Assembly (NCBI GenBank): GCA_963518845.1
Contig: CAUQKV010000025.1
Span: forward strand, 1-21,056
Origin: JABCPE02 sp963518845
Lineage (GTDB): Bacteria > Bacteroidota > Bacteroidia > Flavobacteriales > Weeksellaceae
Length of the DNA: 21,056 nt
Direction: 5' to 3'
This document shows, piece by piece, positions 14,518 through 21,056 of the stretch. The notes under the pieces are model-generated. The model had not been told where the DNA came from, made no database searches, and was given only the letters and a program-made list of their open reading frames with translations. How positions within the stretch are numbered: the first letter of the stretch is position 1; each line of letters opens with the position of its first letter. The position numbers and the translations under genes were made by a program.

Positions 14518-14770
14518 AATGTAGTACATATAATACTAATAAAAGATATATCATGGCTATTTTTTTCTACCAATAGAAAGATTTATCCTAAAATACATTA
14601 CAATTCGTTAAAGGTATAATATAACACAAGAAACGAGGTAAATATATTGTTTTGTAGAAGTTAAAAACAACCTAATGGAACTTTTAAGAAAACATTTATA
14701 AAATTTAAAATAAGCGATAGTCAATGTATAAATACTCTCTGAAATTGACAAAAATTCAGAAATAAAGACA

Positions 14771-14869
14771 TGAAATCTAAACGAAAAAGATAAACATTAT
14801 TTATAAAAAACTAATGTTTATCAGTATTTTTTATAAACTTTTCTAATAATTGATTTTGTTTAGATTTGA
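14771..14869. repeat. Nested inverted repeat in the gene-free region
   Basis: Outer arms TGAAATCTAAACGAAAA (14771-14787) and TTTTGTTTAGATTTGA (14854-14869) pair with one mismatch and one bulge. Inside lie perfect 11-bp arms GATAAACATTA (14789-14799) and TAATGTTTATC (14812-14822) around a 12-nt spacer, followed by T-rich DNA on both sides. It could be a structured RNA, a terminator, or the remnant of a small mobile element. Confidence 0.5.
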
Positions 14870-14993
14870 TATTTTTTAACTCTTTTCCTTAAAATACAAT
14901 TATTATTATAGGGAATAAAAAACAAATTATAGATTGGATGAGAACACTGTATCATATAATCCAACATTTTTAAGTTTATATTTTCATCGGACA

Positions 14994-15008
14994 AAAAAAT
15001 AGAGATTT
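14994..15008 (+). repeat. 15-bp direct repeat, right copy
   Basis: AAAAAATAGAGATTT, identical and same-strand copy of 13243-13257. Flanking bases differ on both sides, so the match is exactly 15 bp. Confidence 0.6.
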
Positions 15009-15119
15009 TATTTTATAATCTAATTTCTAAATGAAAAATAAAATAGTTTTTATCATTGGTCATCATTTTTAAAATAATTAAATCATATTTCAGATAGAGT
15101 TTTTGTACACACATCATAT

Positions 15120-15150
15120 AAAAATAAAGAATAAATTATCCTTTATTTTT
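15120..15150. repeat. AT-only style hairpin
   Basis: AAAAATAAAG (15120-15129) and CTTTATTTTT (15141-15150) are perfect 10-bp arms with an 11-nt spacer, followed by a further T-rich run on the plus strand. Low complexity makes the meaning uncertain. Confidence 0.35.
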
Positions 15151-15175
15151 TATTTATATCCAATATCCATCAAAC

Positions 15176-15206
15176 AATAGGGATTTGAACTTTCAGGATC
15201 CCTATT
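15176..15206. repeat. Terminator-like inverted repeat
   Basis: AATAGGGAT (15176-15184) and ATCCCTATT (15198-15206) are perfect 9-bp arms with G/C at their centre and a 13-nt loop, followed by TTAACCTTTT on the plus strand. No gene ends next to it. Confidence 0.45.
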
Positions 15207-15286
15207 TTAACCTTTTGATTACTACAATATATTGATTTACAAAGATATTGTATCTCTCCAGAATTTGAATCCTTAATATGATTACT

Positions 15287-15316
15287 TGAAAACCTCCTTT
15301 AAAAAGGAGGTTTTCA
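15287..15316. terminator. Terminator of the fused E1 gene
   Basis: TGAAAACCTCCTTT (15287-15300) pairs perfectly with AAAGGAGGTTTTCA (15303-15316), a 14-bp stem with a very short loop. It lies 13 bp beyond the stop codon of the minus-strand E1 gene. Confidence 0.85.
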
Positions 15317-15329
15317 TTTTGTTTTAAAT

Positions 15330-17756
15330 TTATAATATTTTAGGGAATTTCGCTGGGTTACTTTCATGGAAAAGGTCATAGACTTTTTCTACGATGTCTT
15401 CCACAGACGGCTTAGAGAAATAGTCCCCATCCGATGCGTAAGCTGGTCGGTGGCTTTTAGCAGCTATGGTCAGCGGTTTGCTGTCTAAGTATCTAAACGC
15501 CCCTTGTTTCTCTAAAATCTGCTGCATGATATACGCCGAAGCTCCACCCTCTACATCTTCATCTATTACAGCGAGGCGATTGGTTTTCTTCACACTTTCG
15601 CTGATTTCCGCTGACAAGTCAAACGGCAATAGCGACTGAACATCTATCACCTCAGCATCTATACCCAGTTTTGCTAATTCTTCCACAGCTTCCGTTACGA
15701 TTTTCCAAGTAGAACCGTAGGTCACCAGCGTAATGTCCTTCCCTGCTCTGGTGATTTCCACCTTTCCGACAGGCACGGTAAATTCACCGATGTTGTCTGG
15801 TTGTTTTTCTTTCAATCGGTATCCGTTCAGTGGCTCTATGATAAGCGCCGTGTCATCAGATTTCAGCATCGTATTATAGAATCCAGCCGCCTGAGTAAGG
15901 TTTCTCGGTACTAAAACCATCATTCCTCTTACCAAGTTCAGAATCCCTGCCATAGGCGAGCCCGAATGCCATACCCCTTCCAAACGGTGTCCGCGGGTTC
16001 TCATGATAACAGGTGCTTTTTGACCGCCTTTGGTTCTGTATTGTAAAGTCGCCAAATCATCGCTCATTCCTTGCAGACAATATAAAACATAATCCAAATA
16101 CTGAATTTCTGCAATCGGTCTTAAACCTCTCATTGCCAGACCAACACCCTGCCCTAAAATAGTCGCTTCACGGATTCCTGTATCTGCAATTCTGGTTTCG
16201 CCGTATTTTTCCTGCATCCCTTCTAGTCCTTGGTTCACATCACCAATGCTTCCTGTATCTTCACCAAAGATTAATGTTTCTGGATATTTCTCAAAAATCT
16301 TGTCAAAATTATTACGGATCACTACTCTTCCATCCAAAATCTGAGAATCTTCGCTGAAAACTGGTTTTATTTCTGGAATATTTACAGCCTTCCTCTCTGA
16401 TTCACTATACAAATGAGATGAATAATTATCAGCCTCTTTCTCTGAAATTCTTTCATAAACCTGCACTAGATTTTGTCTCTCGCTGCTATTTTGCTCTCTT
16501 GTAGCCCAAAGCACCTTTCTCACCAATGCAAAAATATCCTTTTTGCCTACTGTAACCAGTGCCGAAAACTTCTCCAACAACGCAGCAACTTCTGGCTGAT
16601 TTTCAAACTGTTTTACCAATGGTAAAACTTGGTTTTGGATATGGTCTATTGAGGCTCTATATTCCGCCCAAGCCTTCTTCTGCTGTTCTCTCACAAAGGC
16701 TTTCGCTTCTTTTTCTATCTCATCCAGCTCTTCCACAGAAGAAAGTGTCTGCTCTTCGCCATCTATTTGGATGGAATAATTTAAAATCCATTCTCTAAAT
16801 TTATTAAGACAATCAAACTCTGTCTCAAAGTTCATTCTCTCCTCATCCTTATACCTCTCATGAGAACCAGATGTAGAGTGTCCCTGCGGCTGTGTAACTT
16901 CTATAATATGCAAAATCACAGGTATGCTTTCCTCCCTTGCAAGCTGCTCTGCACGGGCATAAGCCTCCAAAAGCATTGGATAATCCCACGCTCTTACTTG
17001 GATAACCTCGCATCCTTGTTTGTCGCCTTCTTTTCTTTGGAAACCAGTTAAAATTTCAGATAAATCTTCCTTTGCTCTTTGGTTGTGTGTAGGAACAGAA
17101 ATTCCGTAGCCGTCATCCCATATAGACATAATCATCGGCACCTGCAAAGCACACGCTGCATTGATAGTTTCCCAAAAATGCCCTTCTGCCGTAGATGCAT
17201 CTCCAATTGTCCCAAAAGCCACTTCCTGCCCATTGTGGGAGAATTTTTCAGAGCCTTGGAATTTTACTTCTTTATAAACATTAGATGCCAAAGCCAGCCC
17301 AAGAAGTCTCGGCATCTGCCCTGCTGTAGGCGATATATCGGATGAAATATTTTTAATCTGTGTCAAATCTTTCCAGCTTCCGTCTTCATTCAAAGAACGA
17401 GTCGCAAAATGGCACGGCATCTGTCTCCCTGCCGAAGCGGGTTCGCGCTCCACATCAGTATCTGCATAGAGCTGAGCAAAAAATGCATCCACGCTCAAAA
17501 CGCCCACTGCCATTGCAAAAGTCTGGTCACGGTAATATCCTGAACGCCAGTCTCCCTCACGGAAAACCTTTGCCATTGCTAACTGCGGAAGTTCCTTCCC
17601 ATCTCCTACAATCCCGAATTTTGCCTTTCCTGTAAGAACCTCTTTTCTCGTTAAATAACTTGCCTCACGGGAAATTCTTCCCAAACGATAATCATCTAAA
17701 ACTTGCTTTCTAAAATCCTGAAATGAAACCTGTTCTGTTTCTATGTAATTAGACAT
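15330..17756 (-). CDS. Fused alpha/beta E1 of a branched-chain-type 2-oxoacid dehydrogenase
   Basis: An 808-residue protein joining E1 alpha and beta subunits in one chain, a form common in Bacteroidota. The alpha half (about 15-400) carries the thiamine diphosphate motif starting at GDASTAEGHFWE (185-196) and ending IWDDGYGIS (212-220); the usual paired Asn of the motif is DD here. The beta half (about 470-808) has FGEDTGSIGDVNQGLEGMQ, GLRPIAEIQYLDY and DAEVIDVQSLLPFD, as in BkdB/PdhB. The likely reaction is oxidative decarboxylation of branched-chain 2-oxoacids feeding branched fatty acid synthesis and amino acid catabolism; pyruvate cannot be excluded. E2 and E3 are not adjacent. It starts 47 bp after the hisS stop with no terminator, so it may be co-transcribed with hisS. 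Confidence 0.9.
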   Translation of the reverse strand: MSNYIETEQVSFQDFRKQVLDDYRLGRISREASYLTRKEVLTGKAKFGIVGDGKELPQLAMAKVFREGDWRSGYYRDQTFAMAVGVLSVDAFFAQLYADTDVEREPASAGRQMPCHFATRSLNEDGSWKDLTQIKNISSDISPTAGQMPRLLGLALASNVYKEVKFQGSEKFSHNGQEVAFGTIGDASTAEGHFWETINAACALQVPMIMSIWDDGYGISVPTHNQRAKEDLSEILTGFQRKEGDKQGCEVIQVRAWDYPMLLEAYARAEQLAREESIPVILHIIEVTQPQGHSTSGSHERYKDEERMNFETEFDCLNKFREWILNYSIQIDGEEQTLSSVEELDEIEKEAKAFVREQQKKAWAEYRASIDHIQNQVLPLVKQFENQPEVAALLEKFSALVTVGKKDIFALVRKVLWATREQNSSERQNLVQVYERISEKEADNYSSHLYSESERKAVNIPEIKPVFSEDSQILDGRVVIRNNFDKIFEKYPETLIFGEDTGSIGDVNQGLEGMQEKYGETRIADTGIREATILGQGVGLAMRGLRPIAEIQYLDYVLYCLQGMSDDLATLQYRTKGGQKAPVIMRTRGHRLEGVWHSGSPMAGILNLVRGMMVLVPRNLTQAAGFYNTMLKSDDTALIIEPLNGYRLKEKQPDNIGEFTVPVGKVEITRAGKDITLVTYGSTWKIVTEAVEELAKLGIDAEVIDVQSLLPFDLSAEISESVKKTNRLAVIDEDVEGGASAYIMQQILEKQGAFRYLDSKPLTIAAKSHRPAYASDGDYFSKPSVEDIVEKVYDLFHESNPAKFPKIL

Positions 17757-17803
17757 AATTATTTATTTTGTTATTTGTCTTTATCTTTGTTAAACTTTAT
17801 TCT

Positions 17804-19156
17804 TTATCTCAAAAACTCCTCCAAACCTATTGTTTTCTGCTCTCCGCTGTCCAAGTTTTTCACGGTAACCTGCTGTTTTTTAATCTCATCTCCTCCGTAA
17901 AAAACAATCTCTGGAATTCCTTTCTTTTCGGCGTAGGTAAATTGTTTTTTCAGTTTGGTATTTTCTGGGTATAGCTCTGCTGAAACTCCTTTGGCTCTTA
18001 GTTTTTGGATTACTTTCATCGCCTCGGTTGTCTCCTCATCGCCATAATTCGCAAAAAGATATTCTATTTTAGGCGTTTTATTCTCTGCGAAAAGCCCCAA
18101 TTCCTCCATAACAAGGTAAATTCTATCCAGCCCGAATGAAATCCCAATCCCCGAAATGCCCTTCACACCAAAAACCTCCGTAAGATTGTCATACCTTCCG
18201 CCGCCACCGATAGACCCCATCTGAACGCCCTGAGCTTTTACTTCAAAAATAGCTCCTGTGTAGTAGTCCAAACCGCGGGCAAGGGTAATATCAAAAACCA
18301 AAACTTCCTCATTTACACCAAGTTTCAGCGCTTTATTCAATACAAACTCCAGCTCTTCTATTCCCTTTTCGCCAACTTCTATTCCTTTAAATTTTTCTTT
18401 CAGCAGGGCAAGTGTATCCTCCGTGGAAAGCCCTTCAAATAGGAAGTTCAGCTTTTCTACAGCTTCTTGTGAAATTCCCTTTTCCAGCATTTCCTTAACT
18501 ACGCCATCTTTCCCGATTTTATCCAATTTATCCAAAGCAACCGTAAAGTCTATCAACTGCTCCGATATATCCGCATATTCCGCCAGACCAGAGAGGATTT
18601 TTCGGTTGTTGATGCAGATTTTCACAGGAATTCCCAGCTCTGCAAAACTCTTCAGATACAACTGCACCAGCTCCACTTCCTGCCATAAACTTTTCGAACC
18701 TACCACATCCGCATCACATTGGTAAAACTCTCTAAATCTCCCTTTCTGCGGGCGGTCTGCTCTCCAAACGGGCTGAATCTGATACCTCTTAAACGGGAAT
18801 GAAAGTTTTCCATGATTAATAGCAACAAATCTCGCAAATGGCACGGTCAAATCATATCGAAGCGCCTTGTCAGAAATTTGTGGAGTTAGTTTTTTGAAAT
18901 CCTTATTCTGCCAAGTTTCCTCATCCACATCAGAAGTAAAATTTCCTGAATTAAGTATCTTGAAAATCAGTCTATCTCCCTCTTCTCCGTATTTCCCAGT
19001 AAGCGTAGAAAGATTCTCAAAACTCGGTGTCTCCAAAGGCTGAAAACCAAATAGTTCAAAATTCTGCTGCAAAACACCGATGATGTATCTTCTATTGTAA
19101 ATTTCCTGTGCCGTAAAATCCCGAGTTCCTTTTGCTAAACTTGGCGCTGATGACAT
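17804..19156 (-). CDS. hisS: Histidyl-tRNA synthetase
   Basis: A 450-residue class II synthetase that charges tRNA-His. Motifs in order: YDLTVPFARFVA (101-112), the motif 2 region YQIQPVWRADRPQKGRFREF (125-144), the histidine-specific ARGLDYYTG (293-301), GGGGRYDNL (317-325), motif 3 GISFGLDRI (338-346), and a C-terminal anticodon-binding domain (about 365-450). Length fits the bacterial and eukaryote-like long form seen in Bacteroidota. The start ATG 19154-19156 lies 25 bp after an exact -7 element. It shares a 97-bp divergent promoter region with the WG-repeat-like gene and is probably co-transcribed with the fused E1 gene. Confidence 0.96.
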   Translation of the reverse strand: MSSAPSLAKGTRDFTAQEIYNRRYIIGVLQQNFELFGFQPLETPSFENLSTLTGKYGEEGDRLIFKILNSGNFTSDVDEETWQNKDFKKLTPQISDKALRYDLTVPFARFVAINHGKLSFPFKRYQIQPVWRADRPQKGRFREFYQCDADVVGSKSLWQEVELVQLYLKSFAELGIPVKICINNRKILSGLAEYADISEQLIDFTVALDKLDKIGKDGVVKEMLEKGISQEAVEKLNFLFEGLSTEDTLALLKEKFKGIEVGEKGIEELEFVLNKALKLGVNEEVLVFDITLARGLDYYTGAIFEVKAQGVQMGSIGGGGRYDNLTEVFGVKGISGIGISFGLDRIYLVMEELGLFAENKTPKIEYLFANYGDEETTEAMKVIQKLRAKGVSAELYPENTKLKKQFTYAEKKGIPEIVFYGGDEIKKQQVTVKNLDSGEQKTIGLEEFLR

Positions 19157-19181
19157 AATTATTTCTATTTTAATAAAAAGA

Positions 19182-19189
19182 CAAAAGTA
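19182..19189 (-). promoter_or_regulatory. -7 element of hisS
   Basis: TACTTTTG on the minus strand, an exact TAnnTTTG match 25 bp before the hisS ATG. No clear -33 box. Confidence 0.6.
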
Positions 19190-19223
19190 AAAAAAATAAA
19201 CCTTATAAATCAGATTTATTTAA

Positions 19224-19231
19224 TAAATTTG
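19224..19231 (+). promoter_or_regulatory. -7 element of the WG-repeat-like gene
   Basis: TAAATTTG, an exact consensus match 22 bp before the ATG at 19254, back-to-back with the hisS promoter. Confidence 0.6.
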
Positions 19232-19253
19232 CCTTTATAAAATTCTCTTCATT

Positions 19254-20210
19254 ATGAAAACTTTTTTATTTCTTATTCTTTCGCTATTTGCATTGACCGC
19301 AAATGCACAGCAGAATTACTATGAATTTGGGTGGAATAACCAATACGGCATCGTGGATAAAGATGGAAACGAAACCCTGCCGCCATCCTACCAATGGGTA
19401 TCTCGTTTGATTGATAATGAGTCGCCTTTCATCGTTCTAAATGGAAACAAAGGCGCTGTAATCACAAATAAACAGACTGGGAAAATGGAAAAAATAGACT
19501 ATCTCATTGATACTTATCTCATTAGCATTGATAAAAAAGATTATATGTATGCTCATTCCAGCGGAAATGGCTTTCTTCTGAATAATCTGGATTTGGACAG
19601 CAGAATAAAACTTCCAAAAAAATACATCAAAGTCAGAGATGAAGGAGATTATCTGACTGGTTTTACGAGTAAAAAAACGATTGATTTCATTTCTAAAAAA
19701 GATTTTGAAATAAAGAAAAAAATCCTCGCTCCAGAGGAAATCGAAAGCTATCCAACAAAGCAAGGGAACAGAGTCTATATCATCAGTGAGAAAAATTCTA
19801 CACTTTTTCTAGATGACAATCTGAATAAAATCGCCTCTACGAATACTATTTTCAAAGAATTTGATAATCTGAAAGAATATTTAGAAAAGCTAAATATCAG
19901 CATTACAGACCCAAATGAGTCAATTGTAGGCGTTGCCGCTTCTGCAGCAAACTATCCTTTTATTTTTCCAAAAAGAAATGGCGACTATGCCATATACAAC
20001 ATTCATTATTCCAAAGAAGAATCTACTCCGTTTTTTCAATTCAAAAGAACAGGTTTTAGCATTTCCAATTCCCGCTATGAAAACAGCGTAACACTGTGGA
20101 ACAATGATGATAATATGTATCTCTTTTTCTACACTGATGTCCACTCTAAAACCATACTCCTGCCCAAAAAATATTGGAAAAGTATAGATTTACAGCTTAT
20201 TTCTCCTTAA
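19254..20210 (+). CDS. Exported protein with WG-repeat-like N-terminus, function unknown
   Basis: A 318-residue protein with a clear signal peptide (1-18, cleavage after ANA before QQ). Residues about 24-50, with FGWNNQYGIVDKDGNETLPPSY split around Y31-G32, look like one WG (beta-propeller-like) repeat: aromatic-Gly, then D-x-x-G, then PP-x-Y. The next segments (GNKGAVITNKQTGKMEKIDY, and around 105-120) look like decayed copies, suggesting a beta-rich extracytoplasmic domain. There are no Cys residues or lipobox, so it is probably periplasmic or secreted. It is monocistronic with its own -7 element and a strong terminator shared with convergent luxS. I do not recognise a specific family or function. 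Confidence 0.8.
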   Translation: MKTFLFLILSLFALTANAQQNYYEFGWNNQYGIVDKDGNETLPPSYQWVSRLIDNESPFIVLNGNKGAVITNKQTGKMEKIDYLIDTYLISIDKKDYMYAHSSGNGFLLNNLDLDSRIKLPKKYIKVRDEGDYLTGFTSKKTIDFISKKDFEIKKKILAPEEIESYPTKQGNRVYIISEKNSTLFLDDNLNKIASTNTIFKEFDNLKEYLEKLNISITDPNESIVGVAASAANYPFIFPKRNGDYAIYNIHYSKEESTPFFQFKRTGFSISNSRYENSVTLWNNDDNMYLFFYTDVHSKTILLPKKYWKSIDLQLISP

Positions 20211-20216
20211 AAAAAC

Positions 20217-20251
20217 AAAATGGTATTTTCTTTTACGAAAATACCATTTTT
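20217..20251. terminator. Bidirectional terminator between WG-like gene and luxS
   Basis: AAAATGGTATTTTC (20217-20230) pairs perfectly with GAAAATACCATTTT (20237-20250), a 14-bp stem with a 6-nt loop and A/T runs on both flanks, between convergent stops. Confidence 0.92.
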
Positions 20252-20279
20252 AAATTACAACTATCTCTGAAACAATACA

Positions 20280-20756
20280 TTACTGTGGATAGTTTAGATT
20301 TTCATCTTTTAGGTTAAGAAGCACCTCTTCCAAGTATTTTTTTGCTTCGTATCTTGCCATCAGAAGGTTGTTGCAGTAGACATTTCCGCACTCTACCTCA
20401 GACGCACCAGGGATATCGCCCTCAAACTCACTGATGAATTTAAACATTCTGGTCATAAGCTCTACGATGTCCTTTGATTCGTAGTCGCCAGCCAAAATAA
20501 GGTAATTCCCTGTCATACAGCCCATTGGCCCCCAGTAGATAACTTTATCTTTCCAGTCGCTGTTTCTGAGCCATGTAGCCGCTAAATGCTCCATCGTGTG
20601 TATTTCTGCAATCCCCAAAACAGGCTCTTTGTATGGTCTTTTCATTCTGATATCAAACGAAGTAAGCACTTCATTTCCGACATGATCTTTACGAGAAACG
20701 AAAATTCCTCTCTGCATTTTCAAATGATCTACGGTAAAACTTGCTATTCTTTCCAT
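20280..20756 (-). CDS. luxS: S-ribosylhomocysteine lyase LuxS
   Basis: A 158-residue LuxS, the usual length. It cleaves S-ribosylhomocysteine to homocysteine and DPD (the AI-2 precursor) in the activated methyl cycle. Metal ligands are H53 and H57 in HTMEH and C123 in VECGN; E56 is the general base, and the catalytic Cys is C80 in GPMGCMTG. SFDIRMKRP (33-41) is also conserved. A longer in-frame start at 20777 would add MLFKINF, but ATG 20754-20756 gives the family N-terminus and lies 18 bp after the -7 element, which the longer form would overlap, so it is preferred. Monocistronic. The Pfs nucleosidase is not in the window. Whether AI-2 is used as a signal cannot be told. Confidence 0.95.
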   Translation of the reverse strand: MERIASFTVDHLKMQRGIFVSRKDHVGNEVLTSFDIRMKRPYKEPVLGIAEIHTMEHLAATWLRNSDWKDKVIYWGPMGCMTGNYLILAGDYESKDIVELMTRMFKFISEFEGDIPGASEVECGNVYCNNLLMARYEAKKYLEEVLLNLKDENLNYPQ

Positions 20757-20774
20757 AAAATTGATTTTAAACAA

Positions 20775-20782
20775 CAAAAATA
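20775..20782 (-). promoter_or_regulatory. -7 element of luxS
   Basis: TATTTTTG on the minus strand, an exact TAnnTTTG match 18 bp before the preferred ATG at 20756. Confidence 0.55.
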
Positions 20783-20857
20783 AGATTTATATTCATTATT
20801 TTGCCTTGATTCCGAAAAACTTTTGAACAATATTTCTAATAAAATAAATATTTTCTT

Positions 20858-20865
20858 TACCTTTG
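20858..20865 (+). promoter_or_regulatory. -7 element upstream of the tyrS leader
   Basis: TACCTTTG, an exact consensus match. Transcription would start near 20870, about 140 bp before the tyrS ATG, giving an unusually long leader for this window. Confidence 0.6.
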
Positions 20866-20885
20866 TGCTGTTTTCAGATTAAAAA

Positions 20886-20921
20886 ATGAGTTTAAAACAC
20901 ATCATAGAAGAACATGAGTAA
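20886..20921 (+). CDS. 11-codon leader ORF upstream of tyrS
   Basis: ATG at 20886-20888 opens the short frame MSLKHIIEEHE, ending in TAA at 20919-20921. It follows the -7 element by 20 bp, the same spacing as real genes here, and its stop codon provides the first base of the terminator-like hairpin. It has two His codons but no Tyr codon. Whether it is translated is unknown; it could be chance within a small RNA or leader. Confidence 0.4.
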   Translation: MSLKHIIEEHE

Positions 20922-20955
20922 CTCGGATTTTCATCCGAGTGAATTTTTATTTTTA
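20921..20955 (+). terminator. Terminator-like hairpin (possible attenuator) before tyrS
   Basis: ACTCGGAT (20921-20928) and ATCCGAGT (20933-20940) form a perfect, GC-containing 8-bp stem closed by a TTTC tetraloop, followed by GAATTTTTATTTTT. It sits between the only visible promoter and the tyrS start, so it would end or attenuate transcription. Confidence 0.7.
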
Positions 20956-21011
20956 AAGCTGAAAAAACTAATTTCCGAATATTTATTACTAATTTTTAAA
21001 TTTTATTAAAA

Positions 21012-21056
21012 ATGAAAAATTTCGTAGAAGAACTGCGTTGGCGTGGTATGATTCAG
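21012..21056 (+). CDS. tyrS: Tyrosyl-tRNA synthetase, N-terminal 15 codons only
   Basis: The last 45 bases encode MKNFVEELRWRGMIQ and stay open to the window edge. FVEELxWRG is the typical N-terminus of bacterial TyrS of the TyrRS-S type, which charges tRNA-Tyr. Only the start is present, so no catalytic motif is visible. It lies 57 bp after the T-rich tail of the leader hairpin. Confidence 0.75.
   Translation, partial: MKNFVEELRWRGMIQ

Larger units (their letters stand above)
14408..15329. other. Gene-free, very AT-rich, hairpin-rich region
   Basis: About 920 bp with no ORF of note on either strand. The left end (14450-14517) is the promoter and operator-like region of the Panacea operon. 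The rest holds a nested inverted repeat (14771-14869), the right copy of a 15-bp direct repeat (14994-15008), a 13-codon ORF (15031-15072), and inverted repeats at 15120-15150, 15176-15206 and 15223-15252. A terminator lies at 15287-15316. No tRNA, IS end or CRISPR repeat was recognised. It could be decayed accessory DNA or host an unannotated RNA. Confidence 0.6.

Noticed and set aside
13343..14800. ATAAACATTAT repeated at 13343-13353 and 14790-14800
   Set aside because: An 11-bp AT-rich match between two such regions is expected about once by chance.
15031..15072. 13-codon ORF MKNKIVFIIGHHF in the desert
   Set aside because: No promoter element or following gene; short ATG frames are expected in AT-rich DNA.
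15178..15206. GGGATTTGAAC resembles the complement of a tRNA T-arm, suggesting a tRNA fragment or att site
   Set aside because: The flanking bases do not form a 5-bp T-stem and no acceptor or anticodon arms are nearby; the 9-bp inverted repeat explains the motif better.
1..21056. CRISPR arrays, IS elements, rRNA or tRNA genes
   Set aside because: No regularly spaced repeats, transposase frames or recognisable RNA genes were seen on either strand.

Overview
The window looks like chromosomal DNA of a member of the Bacteroidota, most likely a Flavobacteriia/Weeksellaceae bacterium (Chryseobacterium-like). It is AT-rich. Almost every transcription unit is preceded by the Bacteroidota -7 element TAnnTTTG, with few Shine-Dalgarno sites. 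The gene families also fit: an 800-residue fused alpha/beta E1 of the branched-chain 2-oxoacid dehydrogenase type, a WG-repeat-like exported protein, and a LuxS. Species cannot be fixed from the sequence.

Layout. 1-2633 (minus): a probable operon of an LpxL-type acyltransferase (TTG start), a family 2 glycosyltransferase and a membrane-anchored YpfJ-type zinc peptidase that runs off the left edge, pointing to the cell envelope. 2708-3214 (plus): an exported thioredoxin-fold protein. 3242-4868 (minus): a CNNM/CBS/CorC membrane protein overlapping clpS. 4999-5397 (plus): an OsmC-type protein. 5466-9476 (minus): sucA-sucB, the E1 and E2 of 2-oxoglutarate dehydrogenase. 9534-10577 (minus): a membrane-anchored SRPBCC plus GyrI-like protein, divergent from 10707-13239 (plus), a sigma-54-type response regulator with no DNA-binding domain followed 4 bp later by a MATE transporter.

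13240-15329 is the accessory part. It holds a two-gene minus-strand operon: a Panacea (DUF4065/SocA-like) antitoxin followed 3 bp later by a small protein that I read as a diverged MazF/PemK-like toxin. A perfect 10-bp-arm inverted repeat covers the operon's -7 element, and about 900 bp of gene-free, hairpin-rich, very AT-rich DNA follows. An exact 15-bp direct repeat brackets the module, one copy just after the MATE stop codon and one inside the desert. This is the best candidate in the window for an under-described system.

15330-19156 (minus): hisS followed by the fused E1 gene. 19254-20210 (plus): an exported WG-repeat-like protein. 20280-20756 (minus): luxS. 20858-21056 (plus): the tyrS start, preceded by a -7 element, an 11-codon ORF and a strong terminator-like hairpin that starts at that ORF's stop codon, which suggests an attenuator or a small RNA.

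Convergent gene pairs share compact bidirectional terminators at 3213-3243, 5416-5456 and 20217-20251. No rRNA, tRNA, IS element or CRISPR array was seen.
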